Source: Larkinella rosea
Lineage (GTDB): Bacteria; Bacteroidota; Bacteroidia; Cytophagales; Spirosomataceae
Length of the DNA stretch: 64,000 nucleotides
Assembly (NCBI RefSeq): GCF_003858635.1
Contig: NZ_RQJO01000017.1
Location: 186,001 to 250,000 of the forward strand
Reading direction: 5' to 3'
Every line of letters begins with the position of its first letter. The stretch's first letter is position 1. Positions 1-8,664 of this stretch are shown here, in pieces. A model generated the notes under the pieces. The model searched no databases, was not told the origin of the DNA, and worked only from the letters and a program-made list of their open reading frames with translations. The translations under genes and the position numbers were made by a program.

Positions 1-2
1 GG

Positions 3-779
3 GGCGCTACACTTAAGGAAAAATTGATTTCGACCGATTGGCGTCACCTGAGCTGGTGGGAAAAGGAGCAGCCCAAGCCAAATCCAGAACCGGCGGGTTA
101 CGTTAAAACGCCAACGGGCTATGCGTCACCCGCTGCCGCTGCCAATAACGGGAACGGTCAGACCAGCCGAATGGCGGAGAGCGCATGGACACCGCCGGAT
201 CGTCCGCAGCCTGTTCCACCTCAGCCGGTGAATTTGCCGGAGTCGTCCAAAAAAAGCAGTTTTTCGGATGCTGCGTTGATTGGCCTGGCCATTTTGTCAG
301 CTCTGGTTTTGATCTGGGTGGTGCTGCGGATGACGCGTGGGGGAGATGCTGAACCCGAACCTGAACGGAAACGCCCCAAAACGCACACCAGCATTGAGCA
401 GAAGAAGGGAAAGTCGGTTGAGTCGCAAAACCGCACTAAAAAGAAAAAATCTGCCAGGGAGAGTTACGCTCCTTCGGATGTGGGTGAAGACACGGAGTTC
501 CGGCCTGCTGGTGAAAAAAAACAGTCGGGAAATACGGAGAAAACCGGATCGAAAAAAACGCAGCCATACGATCAGGTTGATGATGCCGTCGGTGAGTTTG
601 GGTTGCGGGCGGCCCGGAAAGGGCGCTTCTGGGGGTATATCGACGATCGGAATAAATGGATAATCGAGCCCCAGTACGACCTGGTAACTTCCTTCAATAA
701 CGGAAAAGCGAGCGTCGAACTGGATGGTATTCAATTTTTTATTGACCGATCTGGAAACCGGATTCGGGAGGATAACTAA
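3..779 (+). CDS. WG-repeat membrane protein, 5' end cut by window
   Basis: The frame is open from base 3 and the true start lies upstream of the window. Residues before the first usable start (a TTG at 24) read GATLKEKLISTDW and match GQSLREQLISTDW in the downstream paralogue at 1003-1872, so roughly 60-70 N-terminal residues are missing. What remains is a Pro/Asn-rich linker, one membrane segment (ALIGLAILSALVLIWVVL), a long Lys/Glu-rich linker and a C-terminal module with one WG-type repeat (FWGYIDDRNKWIIEPQYD). WG repeats are usually binding modules on surface or signalling proteins. Function unknown; the topology suggests a soluble N-terminal domain on one side of the membrane and the WG module on the other. 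Confidence 0.8.
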   Translation, partial: GATLKEKLISTDWRHLSWWEKEQPKPNPEPAGYVKTPTGYASPAAAANNGNGQTSRMAESAWTPPDRPQPVPPQPVNLPESSKKSSFSDAALIGLAILSALVLIWVVLRMTRGGDAEPEPERKRPKTHTSIEQKKGKSVESQNRTKKKKSARESYAPSDVGEDTEFRPAGEKKQSGNTEKTGSKKTQPYDQVDDAVGEFGLRAARKGRFWGYIDDRNKWIIEPQYDLVTSFNNGKASVELDGIQFFIDRSGNRIREDN

Positions 780-1002
780 TTCAGAACTAAACGAATAACC
801 GTCAGGCATAAAAAATTGCTGAAAAAAAAGAGTAATTTGTCATTGCCGTATGATCAAATTAATAAACAGACAAAATGCTGTACGGTTCTTTACAGGACGA
901 AGGCAACCGCTCACCTAATTAATTATGATGAGAATTTGACTTTTTGTACCTTTTGGAAGTCTAAAAAGAATGGGGTACTTCGTTTATTAAATTAAGCCTG
1001 AA

Positions 1003-1872
1003 ATGATCGATACCATTCGTCAAAAAATTGAAGAAGTTTTTGGGCCTGATAACCAGCACGTTCCAGCCGACGTGATCAATCGGTTATTTGTTGCCACGTC
1101 CTACGATGAAGTTGCCTTAACGCAGGAAATCATGGGTTACCTGCTCGAGCATAATTACGAAGCGTTAAAAACTCCCAAAGGTCAGTCGTTGCGGGAACAA
1201 CTTATTTCGACGGATTGGCGGCAAAAAGAGACCAAAAAATGGGCTTCTGAACCCTCTCAACCACATGCCATGCCGGCAACTTCCAGTGCGCCGGCCCATC
1301 CCATTCAAAACCGGCTGGATCAATCGAATCGGGTATTGATTGTATTTGTTCTTCTGATTGCCAGTGTGTTGTTATGGCTCTGGAACGGAAAACTGTCTGA
1401 AATTGACAACGGAGCTGGCCAGATTGACGCGACCGAGACGGAATCGGAATACAGCGGCTCCTCTGTTCAAACCAGAGAAACGCTGCAACGTCCGAATACC
1501 GGTACATCCCCGAAAAAAACGGCTCTTCCGCCTGCCTCTCAGAAGGCTCTTGAGAAAAATAACAATCATTTAATTTCAGCTGTTTCGACTGCGGAGCAGC
1601 TTCCGGTTGCCCCGGTTTTGGAGTCGCCCGTCGCGGTTACCGGTTCCAAAGTCAGCCCCTATGATTCAATCGATAACCACGTTGGTGACTTTGGTTTGCG
1701 AGCGGCCCGGAAGGGAGGGAAATGGGGGTATGTCAACCAGAAAGACCAGTGGCACATTGATCCGGTTTATGACGACGTGACGCCATTTTTAAATGGAAAA
1801 GCCACCGTGGTGCTGGATGGACAGCAAATTGTGATTGACCGGGATGGTGCCCGGATCCGGGATGAGAGCTAA
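1003..1872 (+). CDS. WG-repeat single-pass membrane protein (paralogue of preceding gene)
   Basis: A 289-residue protein and complete copy of the architecture truncated at the window edge. An unrecognised, probably helical N-terminal domain (about 1-75, starting MIDTIRQKIEEVF) is followed by a linker, one membrane segment near 110-128 (VLIVFVLLIASVLLWLW), a Thr/Ser/Pro-rich linker and a C-terminal WG module (KWGYVNQKDQWHIDPVYDD). The strongest identity with the upstream paralogue is in the block FGLRAARKG just before the WG motif, while the linkers have diverged. The stop codon overlaps the stop of the converging gene by 4 bp, leaving no room for a separate terminator. Function unknown. Confidence 0.85.
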   Translation: MIDTIRQKIEEVFGPDNQHVPADVINRLFVATSYDEVALTQEIMGYLLEHNYEALKTPKGQSLREQLISTDWRQKETKKWASEPSQPHAMPATSSAPAHPIQNRLDQSNRVLIVFVLLIASVLLWLWNGKLSEIDNGAGQIDATETESEYSGSSVQTRETLQRPNTGTSPKKTALPPASQKALEKNNNHLISAVSTAEQLPVAPVLESPVAVTGSKVSPYDSIDNHVGDFGLRAARKGGKWGYVNQKDQWHIDPVYDDVTPFLNGKATVVLDGQQIVIDRDGARIRDES

Positions 1873-2576
1873 CGGGAAGCGGCTCCGGAACTGATCATTA
1901 AATTTTGAAAAGTTGTTCCGTCAGTGGTTGTTACAAACCCGATTCCCGTTCCCTGATACTGTCGAAACTGGTACGGGCTTGTCGGTATTTCGCGTCCATT
2001 CAGGTAAAAATGAATCTGATCGGTTTTCTTCCGAACAGTCAGTGTATTTTTTGTCGCCGATAGCGGTATTCCGGCTGGCACATAATCCCCCCGCATGTAA
2101 ATGGTGTAACTCAGGCCGTTGATCACGTACTTGACCGACACCTGATTTTTGTTATTGATCCGAAAATGACAGTAGTTCAGTGAGTCTTTGACGCCCAATA
2201 GTAAACCCGCATCGGGAATGATTCCGCTCGGACCGGCCAGGTCCACCTGCACCATAAACGTATCCAGTTTGTTCAGATCGAACGTTGGTGGCAGCTTGAT
2301 GATACTCTGCCCGGATGCCGGAGAATTGCTGGCCTGTTTATAGATGTGGTACATGTTCTGGGAAATATCGTACGAATAATCTCCCTTTCGGCCAATGAGC
2401 CAGCGGTTTCGGTTATCACTGAAGTCTTCGGTAAACAACCGGTTTGAGGCCGGTCCCGAAGTTTTCGACTTGATTTTGACGTGCACCCACGAACCTGAAG
2501 CCGAATAGACGCCCACCTGTGCCAGACTCTCACCGAACAGTGCAAGCAGAACTCCCAAAATCATTGCGAATCGCAT
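1869..2576 (-). CDS. Secreted protein with LamG/concanavalin-like fold (putative)
   Basis: 235 residues with a clear signal peptide (MRFAMILGVLLALFGESLAQ). The mature part contains the pattern EDFSDNRNRWLIG, then alternating beta-strand-like segments ending FQNLMISSG, typical of laminin-G/DUF1080-like jelly-roll domains that report 'damage' or bind glycans. The family assignment is by pattern only. It is last in an operon with the genes at 2590-3432 (13 bp gap) and 3447-3779 (14 bp gap). Its stop overlaps that of the converging WG-repeat gene. No catalytic motif is visible. Confidence 0.7.
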   Translation of the reverse strand: MRFAMILGVLLALFGESLAQVGVYSASGSWVHVKIKSKTSGPASNRLFTEDFSDNRNRWLIGRKGDYSYDISQNMYHIYKQASNSPASGQSIIKLPPTFDLNKLDTFMVQVDLAGPSGIIPDAGLLLGVKDSLNYCHFRINNKNQVSVKYVINGLSYTIYMRGDYVPAGIPLSATKNTLTVRKKTDQIHFYLNGREIPTSPYQFRQYQGTGIGFVTTTDGTTFQNLMISSGAASR

Positions 2577-2589
2577 CCTATGTCAGTCG

Positions 2590-3432
2590 TTAAAATTTGT
2601 AGTTGAACACCGCTACCGGAGCCCCCGATTGAGCACCCAGCCGCAGACTCACCTTGGGTTCAGCGGTTTTCATGCGTTCTTTCTGGTTACGCATGCCCTT
2701 GATAAACGTCGCGACAATATCGGTTACCCAGATGGCACCGGAAAGTCGGGTAGCCAGGTAGTAGCGGTGGTGATGGGTGTTGGCCCGGTCGTAATAGGGT
2801 TGTGCCGTTGTGCGACTCCGCTGCTGTTCGTAGAGTGTGTACTCATCCCGTGATTTTTTACGCTCCACCAAACCGTAGATCATTAGGCCGTAACAAGCCG
2901 CCGTCACCCCGAGTCGGTGACCGATTATGGGTTTGGGCGATTGCACAAAAATATTGCCGACGCCCGGAGCCACCACGGATAACAAGGCAAATTCGGGTCC
3001 GCCGGGGCGGTATTTTTTCCTGGGCAGGGTATCGATAACCGTTGTAACCGCTTCAACGGGTTTCCGTCCGTTGACGGGTGCCACTTTGACCAGAATGGTC
3101 GCCCGGATATTTTCATCCAGTTCCACGCCATTTTCCAGGGCTTTCCACAGAATGCGACGATTGGCTCCCGGTTGCACCTCCTGGCCCCAGTCACCCGAGA
3201 TAAACCGGGCCGAGGGGCTTAATAAACCGGTCGATTGGCCACGAATGCGAATAAAAACCGAGTCAGCAGGTTGGTTACCCGCAATATCGTACAGGATTTC
3301 GACTGCCGATTCGTCTGTTGAGTTCACGCGGATATTGGTTACCGTGACCTGACTAAAAGCCGGAAAAGTATAGATCAGGAAGCAAAAGAAAAGCAGTGGT
3401 TTCAGCCAGGTATGTGCGTAGTGCTGCTGCAT
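2590..3432 (-). CDS. Exported protein, Ig-like N-terminus and C-terminal membrane segments
   Basis: 280 residues. A signal peptide ends at AFSQ, then comes a beta-rich region (VTVTNIRVNSTDESAVEILYD onward) resembling domains found in Bacteroidota exported proteins, and then a hydrophobic C-terminal half with two candidate membrane segments around EFALLSVVAPGVGNIFVQ and LGVTAACYGLMIYGLV. The tail is basic and polar. It is the middle gene of a three-gene minus-strand operon of exported proteins. I do not recognise a named family, and function is unknown. A role at the envelope together with its PKD lipoprotein neighbour is inference. Confidence 0.75.
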   Translation of the reverse strand: MQQHYAHTWLKPLLFFCFLIYTFPAFSQVTVTNIRVNSTDESAVEILYDIAGNQPADSVFIRIRGQSTGLLSPSARFISGDWGQEVQPGANRRILWKALENGVELDENIRATILVKVAPVNGRKPVEAVTTVIDTLPRKKYRPGGPEFALLSVVAPGVGNIFVQSPKPIIGHRLGVTAACYGLMIYGLVERKKSRDEYTLYEQQRSRTTAQPYYDRANTHHHRYYLATRLSGAIWVTDIVATFIKGMRNQKERMKTAEPKVSLRLGAQSGAPVAVFNYKF

Positions 3433-3446
3433 AGCGGAAAAGAAGA

Positions 3447-3779
3447 CTAATTGGTGACTGAAACCTGGCGTGAAATCGTGAACTTATCGTCACACTGATT
3501 GGCGAGCACCATCGTTACGTTGTAAGTGCCGGCTTTCGCATATACCGCCGTGAATTGCGTACCGGAGCGATTGCGCCCGTCGCCCAAATCCCAGCCAACT
3601 GCGCCAATATCGCCTTTCTGATTTTCGAGATAAAAAGTAACTTCCAGTTTCGTTGCCGAAAAGCCGATGGAGCCCTCCGGTTTTTCACAGATCGGGAAAT
3701 TCTTCTGATCCAGATCAAAAGGTTCGCAGGCAGAACAGCACAGGCTGATCAATACCAACGCAATAAAGACTTTTATCAT
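3447..3779 (-). CDS. PKD-domain lipoprotein
   Basis: 110 residues. The lipoprotein signal ends in a lipobox-like LCCSAC, so lipidation at the second cysteine cluster is expected. The rest is one PKD domain, shown by WDLGDGRNRSGTQF and YAKAGTYNVTMVLANQC, the standard GDG and GTY..V hallmarks. PKD domains are extracellular beta sandwiches for protein or glycan contact. As first gene of the minus-strand operon it should be transcribed from the 220 bp gap before the divergent hybrid kinase gene. No clear TAnnTTTG box was found there. Confidence 0.8.
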   Translation of the reverse strand: MIKVFIALVLISLCCSACEPFDLDQKNFPICEKPEGSIGFSATKLEVTFYLENQKGDIGAVGWDLGDGRNRSGTQFTAVYAKAGTYNVTMVLANQCDDKFTISRQVSVTN

Positions 3780-4000
3780 GAGTAGGCAATAAGCTTGCGA
3801 AACTAATCAAATTCACCTTAACGTACTTCCAAAATAATGCCATTCCGACAACCAACCAAACGTTTAGCACATTGCCCGTATTTTTTTGTAAATTTATCCA
3901 GTATTGCGAACCGGTTTCGGTAAATCCAGTCGTGAATTACTGGTTCGAAATGGTTGAAAGTCAATGGTTTATCTGAGTTTCCAAACACCCACACGTACGA

Positions 4001-7000
4001 ATGTCCTCGACAGCGAAAACAAAAAATGAACTACTGGCCGAAATTCGACGGCTTAGTAAGGAAGTAGATATTCGAAACTCCCTGGATGGAATTTCACAAC
4101 CGCAGCCAGCGTCGGTTTTTGACGTCAGCAAAACGGTTGATCAATTAAATCTGATTGGGTTAACGATTGAAAAAGACGGAACTGTAACGTTTTGTAATCA
4201 ATATACGCTGCGAATTACTGCCTGGCAACCCACTGACGTGATCGGGAAAAATTTCTTTGAAATTTTTATTCCGGCAACTGAACGGGTGCAGATGCAACGC
4301 GATTTTGACGAGGCCATCGAGCGGGGCGGTTTGGTCGACCAGAAAGAGATCAACTTGCTGGCCAAGAGTGGGGCCGTGCGTAATGTTCACCTGAATTCAT
4401 TCATTATCAATACTGTAGCTGAGCATTCTGCCGTTGCCTCATTTACAATTATTGGTGAAGACGTTACCAACAAAAAGCGGGTAGCCTCGGCTTTGTCCTA
4501 TTCCAACTCGCAATTGCAGGACCTGGTCGACAACACCAGTGACCTGATTCAACTGGTGACGCTCGACGGCAAATTTATGTTTGTCAACCGGGCATGGCGC
4601 GAAGTGCTGGAATACAGTTCCGACGAAATTGCCTCACTAACCTTGCAGGACGTTTTGCACCCGGATTATGCCGAAAGTACGCTGATGCGTCTGCAGCGCG
4701 TTCGGGATGGTGAGAAATTTCCGTATTTCGAAACGGTTTTTCAGAGTAAAAAAGGCAAAACCGTCTTTGTGTCGGGCAGCGTCAATTGCCGCTACGATCA
4801 GGGAAAACCGACGGCTTACCGCTGTATTCTGCACAACATTACAAGCCGGATACGCGCTGAAAAAGCACAAAAGCTTTATTATAGCATTGCCAACTGGACG
4901 CTCAATGCGCCCAATTTGGATGAGCTCTACCAGAATATTCACGATGAACTGAGTAACATCATCGACGCCCGTAACTTCTTCATTGCGTTGTATGATCAGA
5001 GCAAAAGCTTTCTGTATTTCCCGTATTACGTCGATGAATATTTTACAGGAATGCGGTTTACGAAGCGGAGATTGGGCAACGGGTTGACGGAGTATGCTAT
5101 TCGGGCCAACCGGCCACTGTTTCTTTACGAACAGGATATTCAGCAATTAGCCGACACCCAGAACCTGTACTTATACGGTCAGATTCCGAAAGCGATGCTC
5201 TGCGTTCCGCTCCGGATCGGCGATCGGATTACGGGGATCATTGGCGTAAAAGCCTATGATAAAGCCGATACGTACAACATCCGGGATCTGGAATTGCTGG
5301 AATTTATTTCGGGGCAGGTGGCGCTGGCCATTGCCCGCAAACAGGACGAAGCGGCCATTAATAAACAAACCGCGCGGCTCAATGCCATTTTTGACAGCAG
5401 TTCTCACCTGATCTGGTCGGTCAATAAAAGCTTTCAGTTGACCTCGTTCAACCGCAATTATACCCGCCTGATCGAGAATCAGTTGGGCGAAATACCGCAA
5501 TTGAACGTAACAACCGAGAAACTGGGCTGGCGAATCATTGGCGCCGGAAACCGGAAGCTGCTGGAAGAAAAATACCGCCTGGCATTCCGCGGGTTGCCGC
5601 AAACGGTAGAACTCCATTTTCAGACCACCAAAGGGGAAGCCTGGCTGGAAGTACACCTGAATCCGATTCTGCTTTCGGGGGGCGTTATCGAGGAAGTCTC
5701 CGGAATCGCCCGCGACATTACGGCCCGGAAGCGGACCGAGCTTGAACTCCGGGGAAGTGAAGAAAAATTCCGGGGAATTTTCGACAATTTACAGGATATC
5801 TACTGTCGCGTTGATCGGGAAGGTCGCATTACGATGATCAGCCCGTCGGTGCTGAAACGGACGGGATATACCCCGGAAGAAGTGCTGGGTCAGCCCATTA
5901 CCGATTTTGTCGATAAGCAGGACATTCGCCGGGCGCTGGTGCGGTTGATTCGGAACAAGAGCCTTCGGAACTTCGAGGCAACGCTCCACCGCAAGGACGG
6001 TTCGGTCCGGCAGATTATGCTCAACATGCTGACCCTGAACGACAAAAATGGTCGGGTCGATGAGGTAGCCGCACTCGCGCGCGATATTACCGAACTGAAA
6101 CGCAACGCCCAGGAATTGATGAAAGCCAAAGACGAAGCCGAACGGTCGCTGAAGGTGAAGGAGCGGTTTTTGGCCAACATGAGCCACGAAATCCGAACGC
6201 CCATGAATGGCGTAATCGGGATGATCGATCTGCTGAACGATACGCCCCTGGATCGAGATCAGAAGGATTACGTGCTGACGATCAAAAAATCGTCGGAAAC
6301 GTTACTCAATATCCTCAACGATATCCTTGATCTGTCGAAAATTGAAGCCGGGAAGATGGTTTTGCACGATGCGCCGATCCGCCTTCAGGAGGTTTTCGAA
6401 AAACTGGTGTCGCTGTTTGGCCAGCAGGCCAGCGTAAAAGGCAACAAACTCAGTTATCACCTGGCCGACGATCTGCCCAAATATGTCATTGCCGATCAGA
6501 CGCGTCTGCTGCAAATTCTGTCCAATCTGACCTCCAACGCCATTAAGTTTACCGAAAATGGGGCTGTAACCGTACGGGCCACCCTGGTGAGCAAAAAAGG
6601 CAAGTTCAACCGGATTAAGGTCGAGGTCAAAGATTCGGGCATTGGCATTGCCAAAGACGATTTGGGCCTGTTGTTCAACTCGTTCAGTCAGGTAGAAATG
6701 TCGTCGCGCAAGTCGTTCGGAGGCACCGGGCTCGGTTTAGCCATTTCAAAAGAACTGGCGGCTTTGATGAAAGGCAGCATCGGGGTGGAGTCGGTTGCCG
6801 GGCAGGGGAGTACGTTCTGGTTCACGATCGAACTAAAAGAGACGCTGATCAGTCCGACCAGCCAGAAAGCCGATCAGCCCGAAATTTCCCTGCAAAACGT
6901 CTTCACCGACCATAAACCGTATCTGCTGTTGGTCGACGACAATGCCGTAAACCGGAAAGTGGCGACCGAGATTTTGAAAAAATCGGGTTGTGAGGTTGAA

Positions 7001-7723
7001 ACGGCGTCGAGTGGTCAGGAGGCAATCGATAAAGTAACGGCGGCCATGCAGACGAACGGAAAACCGTATGAACTGATTTTTATGGATATCCAGATGCCGG
7101 ATATGGACGGCGTTGAAACGACCGTGAAACTCCGTAGCCTGTTCGGAACACAGTTGCCACCGGTTATTGCCATGACGGCGTATTCCATGAAGGAAGACCG
7201 TGACCGGTTTTTGAGTCAGGGCCTCGACGATTACATTGCCAAACCGATTCGCGCCCAGAGCCTGATTGCCAAAGTAAAAGAAACGGTGGACGCCCGGCAG
7301 GAATTCCGGGAAGCGGCCCAGATGCGCTCGAAACAGCTGGAAACGATTCGGGAGCCGGAAATGCCAATGATTGACAACGAAATTATCGGTCAGCTTGAAC
7401 AGGTTGGGGGCTGGGATCTGGTGCTGTCGATTTACGAAGATTTTGTGATCGAAGCGACCACACTCGTTCAGGAGTCGCTGCAGGCCTTTTCCATCGGTGA
7501 TGTACCGACCGTTAAAAGTCATCTGCATACGCTGAAGGGAAGTGCCGGTACGATCGGCGTCGCCCGCATTGCGCAGGTTGCCCGCGAAGCCGAAGCGAAA
7601 CTGAAGGTGAGTGACATCAGTTCGCTGGCCGACGACTTGCAGATGCTGGATAAGGAATTTACCGTATTTTTAAACGAGCATAAATCCGCATTGGATAGAT
7701 TGGTGGCTGAAAAAGCCGGATAA
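4001..7723 (+). CDS. Hybrid sensor histidine kinase (PAS-PAS-GAF-PAS-PAS-HisKA-HATPase-REC-HPt)
   Basis: A 1240-residue multi-step phosphorelay kinase without membrane segments, hence cytoplasmic. PAS domains lie at about 45-160 and 170-290, a GAF at 300-455, and PAS domains at 460-580 and 587-710. HisKA carries the phospho-acceptor His729 in NMSHEIRTPMNG. The HATPase (830-950) has N-box TSNAIKF and G-boxes DSGIGI and GGTGLGLAI. The receiver (975-1090) has Asp1029 in FMDIQMPDMDG, and the HPt has His1176 in HTLKGSAGTIG. All catalytic residues are intact, so a full His-Asp-His relay is possible inside one chain and a final receiver must be elsewhere. No DNA-binding partner is adjacent; the next gene is a RidA homologue 17 bp downstream. 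The input signal is unknown. Confidence 0.95.
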   Translation: MSSTAKTKNELLAEIRRLSKEVDIRNSLDGISQPQPASVFDVSKTVDQLNLIGLTIEKDGTVTFCNQYTLRITAWQPTDVIGKNFFEIFIPATERVQMQRDFDEAIERGGLVDQKEINLLAKSGAVRNVHLNSFIINTVAEHSAVASFTIIGEDVTNKKRVASALSYSNSQLQDLVDNTSDLIQLVTLDGKFMFVNRAWREVLEYSSDEIASLTLQDVLHPDYAESTLMRLQRVRDGEKFPYFETVFQSKKGKTVFVSGSVNCRYDQGKPTAYRCILHNITSRIRAEKAQKLYYSIANWTLNAPNLDELYQNIHDELSNIIDARNFFIALYDQSKSFLYFPYYVDEYFTGMRFTKRRLGNGLTEYAIRANRPLFLYEQDIQQLADTQNLYLYGQIPKAMLCVPLRIGDRITGIIGVKAYDKADTYNIRDLELLEFISGQVALAIARKQDEAAINKQTARLNAIFDSSSHLIWSVNKSFQLTSFNRNYTRLIENQLGEIPQLNVTTEKLGWRIIGAGNRKLLEEKYRLAFRGLPQTVELHFQTTKGEAWLEVHLNPILLSGGVIEEVSGIARDITARKRTELELRGSEEKFRGIFDNLQDIYCRVDREGRITMISPSVLKRTGYTPEEVLGQPITDFVDKQDIRRALVRLIRNKSLRNFEATLHRKDGSVRQIMLNMLTLNDKNGRVDEVAALARDITELKRNAQELMKAKDEAERSLKVKERFLANMSHEIRTPMNGVIGMIDLLNDTPLDRDQKDYVLTIKKSSETLLNILNDILDLSKIEAGKMVLHDAPIRLQEVFEKLVSLFGQQASVKGNKLSYHLADDLPKYVIADQTRLLQILSNLTSNAIKFTENGAVTVRATLVSKKGKFNRIKVEVKDSGIGIAKDDLGLLFNSFSQVEMSSRKSFGGTGLGLAISKELAALMKGSIGVESVAGQGSTFWFTIELKETLISPTSQKADQPEISLQNVFTDHKPYLLLVDDNAVNRKVATEILKKSGCEVETASSGQEAIDKVTAAMQTNGKPYELIFMDIQMPDMDGVETTVKLRSLFGTQLPPVIAMTAYSMKEDRDRFLSQGLDDYIAKPIRAQSLIAKVKETVDARQEFREAAQMRSKQLETIREPEMPMIDNEIIGQLEQVGGWDLVLSIYEDFVIEATTLVQESLQAFSIGDVPTVKSHLHTLKGSAGTIGVARIAQVAREAEAKLKVSDISSLADDLQMLDKEFTVFLNEHKSALDRLVAEKAG

Positions 7724-7740
7724 TGAAAGCAAATTAATTT

Positions 7741-8136
7741 ATGTCGCAGCGTCAGCTTATTTCTTCGGGTACTCCCTGGGAGCCCTTGGTTGGTTACAGC
7801 CGCGCCGTTCGGGTCGGCAATCTGATTGAAATTTCGGGAACCACCGCGATGGATGGGGACGAGCTGGTAGGAAGGGGGAATGTGTATGAACAAACCCGGT
7901 TTATACTCCAAAAAGTCAGTGCAATTCTTGCGGAAGCCGGGGCAAGCCTGTCGGATGTGGTGCGTACAAGGATGTACGTTACTGATATTTCGCAGTGGGA
8001 AGACGTCGGAAGGGCACACGGTGAGTTTTTCAGAGATATTCGTCCGGCGGCTTCGATGGTGGAAGTCAGCGCCCTGATTTCTCCTGATTTGCTGGTTGAA
8101 ATAGAGGTTACTGCGGTTTTGCGCCCTGTTGGATAA
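7741..8136 (+). CDS. RidA (YjgF/YER057c/UK114) family protein lacking the key arginine
   Basis: 131 residues covering the whole RidA fold, with recognisable segments VRTRMYVTDI and VEIEVTAVL. In RidA proper, an arginine in the motif PARS binds the carboxylate of the 2-aminoacrylate-type imine and is needed for deaminase activity. Here the equivalent stretch reads PAASMVEV, so the arginine is replaced by alanine. It therefore fits the Rid subfamilies that keep the trimeric fold but lack imine deaminase activity. It follows the hybrid kinase by 17 bp and is probably co-transcribed. Confidence 0.85.
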   Translation: MSQRQLISSGTPWEPLVGYSRAVRVGNLIEISGTTAMDGDELVGRGNVYEQTRFILQKVSAILAEAGASLSDVVRTRMYVTDISQWEDVGRAHGEFFRDIRPAASMVEVSALISPDLLVEIEVTAVLRPVG

Positions 8137-8172
8137 CTATTTTTTAAATTGCTAATCATTTTGTAAAACGCG

Positions 8173-8203
8173 TTCGGTGGATTGATTTAAAAGCTTACTT
8201 TTG
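8173..8203 (+). promoter_or_regulatory. Bacteroidota-type promoter of the HxlR gene
   Basis: The -7 box TACTTTTG (8196-8203) matches TAnnTTTG exactly. A 19-nt spacer separates it from TTCG (8173-8176), a 3-of-4 match to the -33 TTTG box. Transcription should start near 8210, giving a leader of about 60 nt that contains the inverted repeat at 8240-8257. Confidence 0.6.
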
Positions 8204-8239
8204 CATAAAATCAACTTTAATAACCTACTAATCAGTGTG

Positions 8240-8257
8240 TTACCCACCAATAGGTAA
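8240..8257. promoter_or_regulatory. Candidate HxlR operator (inverted repeat)
   Basis: TTACC at 8240-8244 and GGTAA at 8253-8257 form a dyad with an 8-nt centre, 13 bp before the start codon of the HxlR gene. HxlR regulators are dimeric winged-helix proteins that often bind short dyads at their own genes. Autoregulation is inferred from position only. Confidence 0.35.
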
Positions 8258-8270
8258 GTAAGCATAACGA

Positions 8271-8606
8271 ATGACACCGGAAACAAAACAAACGAGCGAA
8301 GAGATTATTACTACCGAACTGATTATCAAGAAGGCTGTTGAAGTGATTTGCGGGAAATGGCGAATGATAATTATTCACCTGCTGCGTGAAAAAGTCCTGA
8401 GATACGGAGAAATTAAGCGTGGCGTACCCGGAATCAGCGAAAAGGTGCTGGTTCATGAATTGAAGCAGCTCGTTGAACTGGGAATGGTTGAAAAGGAGTC
8501 ATTTGGTGAAGTGCCCCCCCGGGTCGAATATCGGCTCACTGACAAAGGGCGCACGATTTTGCCGGTTATTGATCTGCTGAGAGAAGTAGGCCGGGCTTTT
8601 ATATGA
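8271..8606 (+). CDS. HxlR-family winged-helix transcriptional regulator
   Basis: 111 residues, normal length for the family. The HxlR signature is clear: a CGKWRMIIIHLL segment, RYGEIKRGVPGISEKVLVHEL (recognition region), then MVEKESFGEVPPRVEYRLTDKG (wing). Such regulators sense small molecules, redox state or electrophiles and commonly control a neighbouring gene. Here the upstream neighbour is co-directional and the downstream neighbour is convergent, so no target is obvious locally. It has its own promoter at 8173-8203 and is closed by the hairpin at 8615-8652. Confidence 0.92.
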   Translation: MTPETKQTSEEIITTELIIKKAVEVICGKWRMIIIHLLREKVLRYGEIKRGVPGISEKVLVHELKQLVELGMVEKESFGEVPPRVEYRLTDKGRTILPVIDLLREVGRAFI

Positions 8607-8614
8607 GGTAAGAC

Positions 8615-8652
8615 CGCTCGGACGCAGTTAGGGCAAGGTCTGCGTCCGAGCG
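8615..8652. terminator. Bidirectional terminator hairpin, 13-bp perfect stem
   Basis: CGCTCGGACGCAG (8615-8627) pairs perfectly with 8640-8652 around a 12-nt loop, between the converging HxlR and barrel genes. No long T tract follows on either side. Confidence 0.65.
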
Positions 8653-8664
8653 ACAGTTCTTCAA

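Noticed and set aside
4707-5656. Antisense and shifted frames inside the hybrid kinase gene
   Set aside because: They overlap fully with the PAS/GAF coding sequence, show no motif and have no start context.
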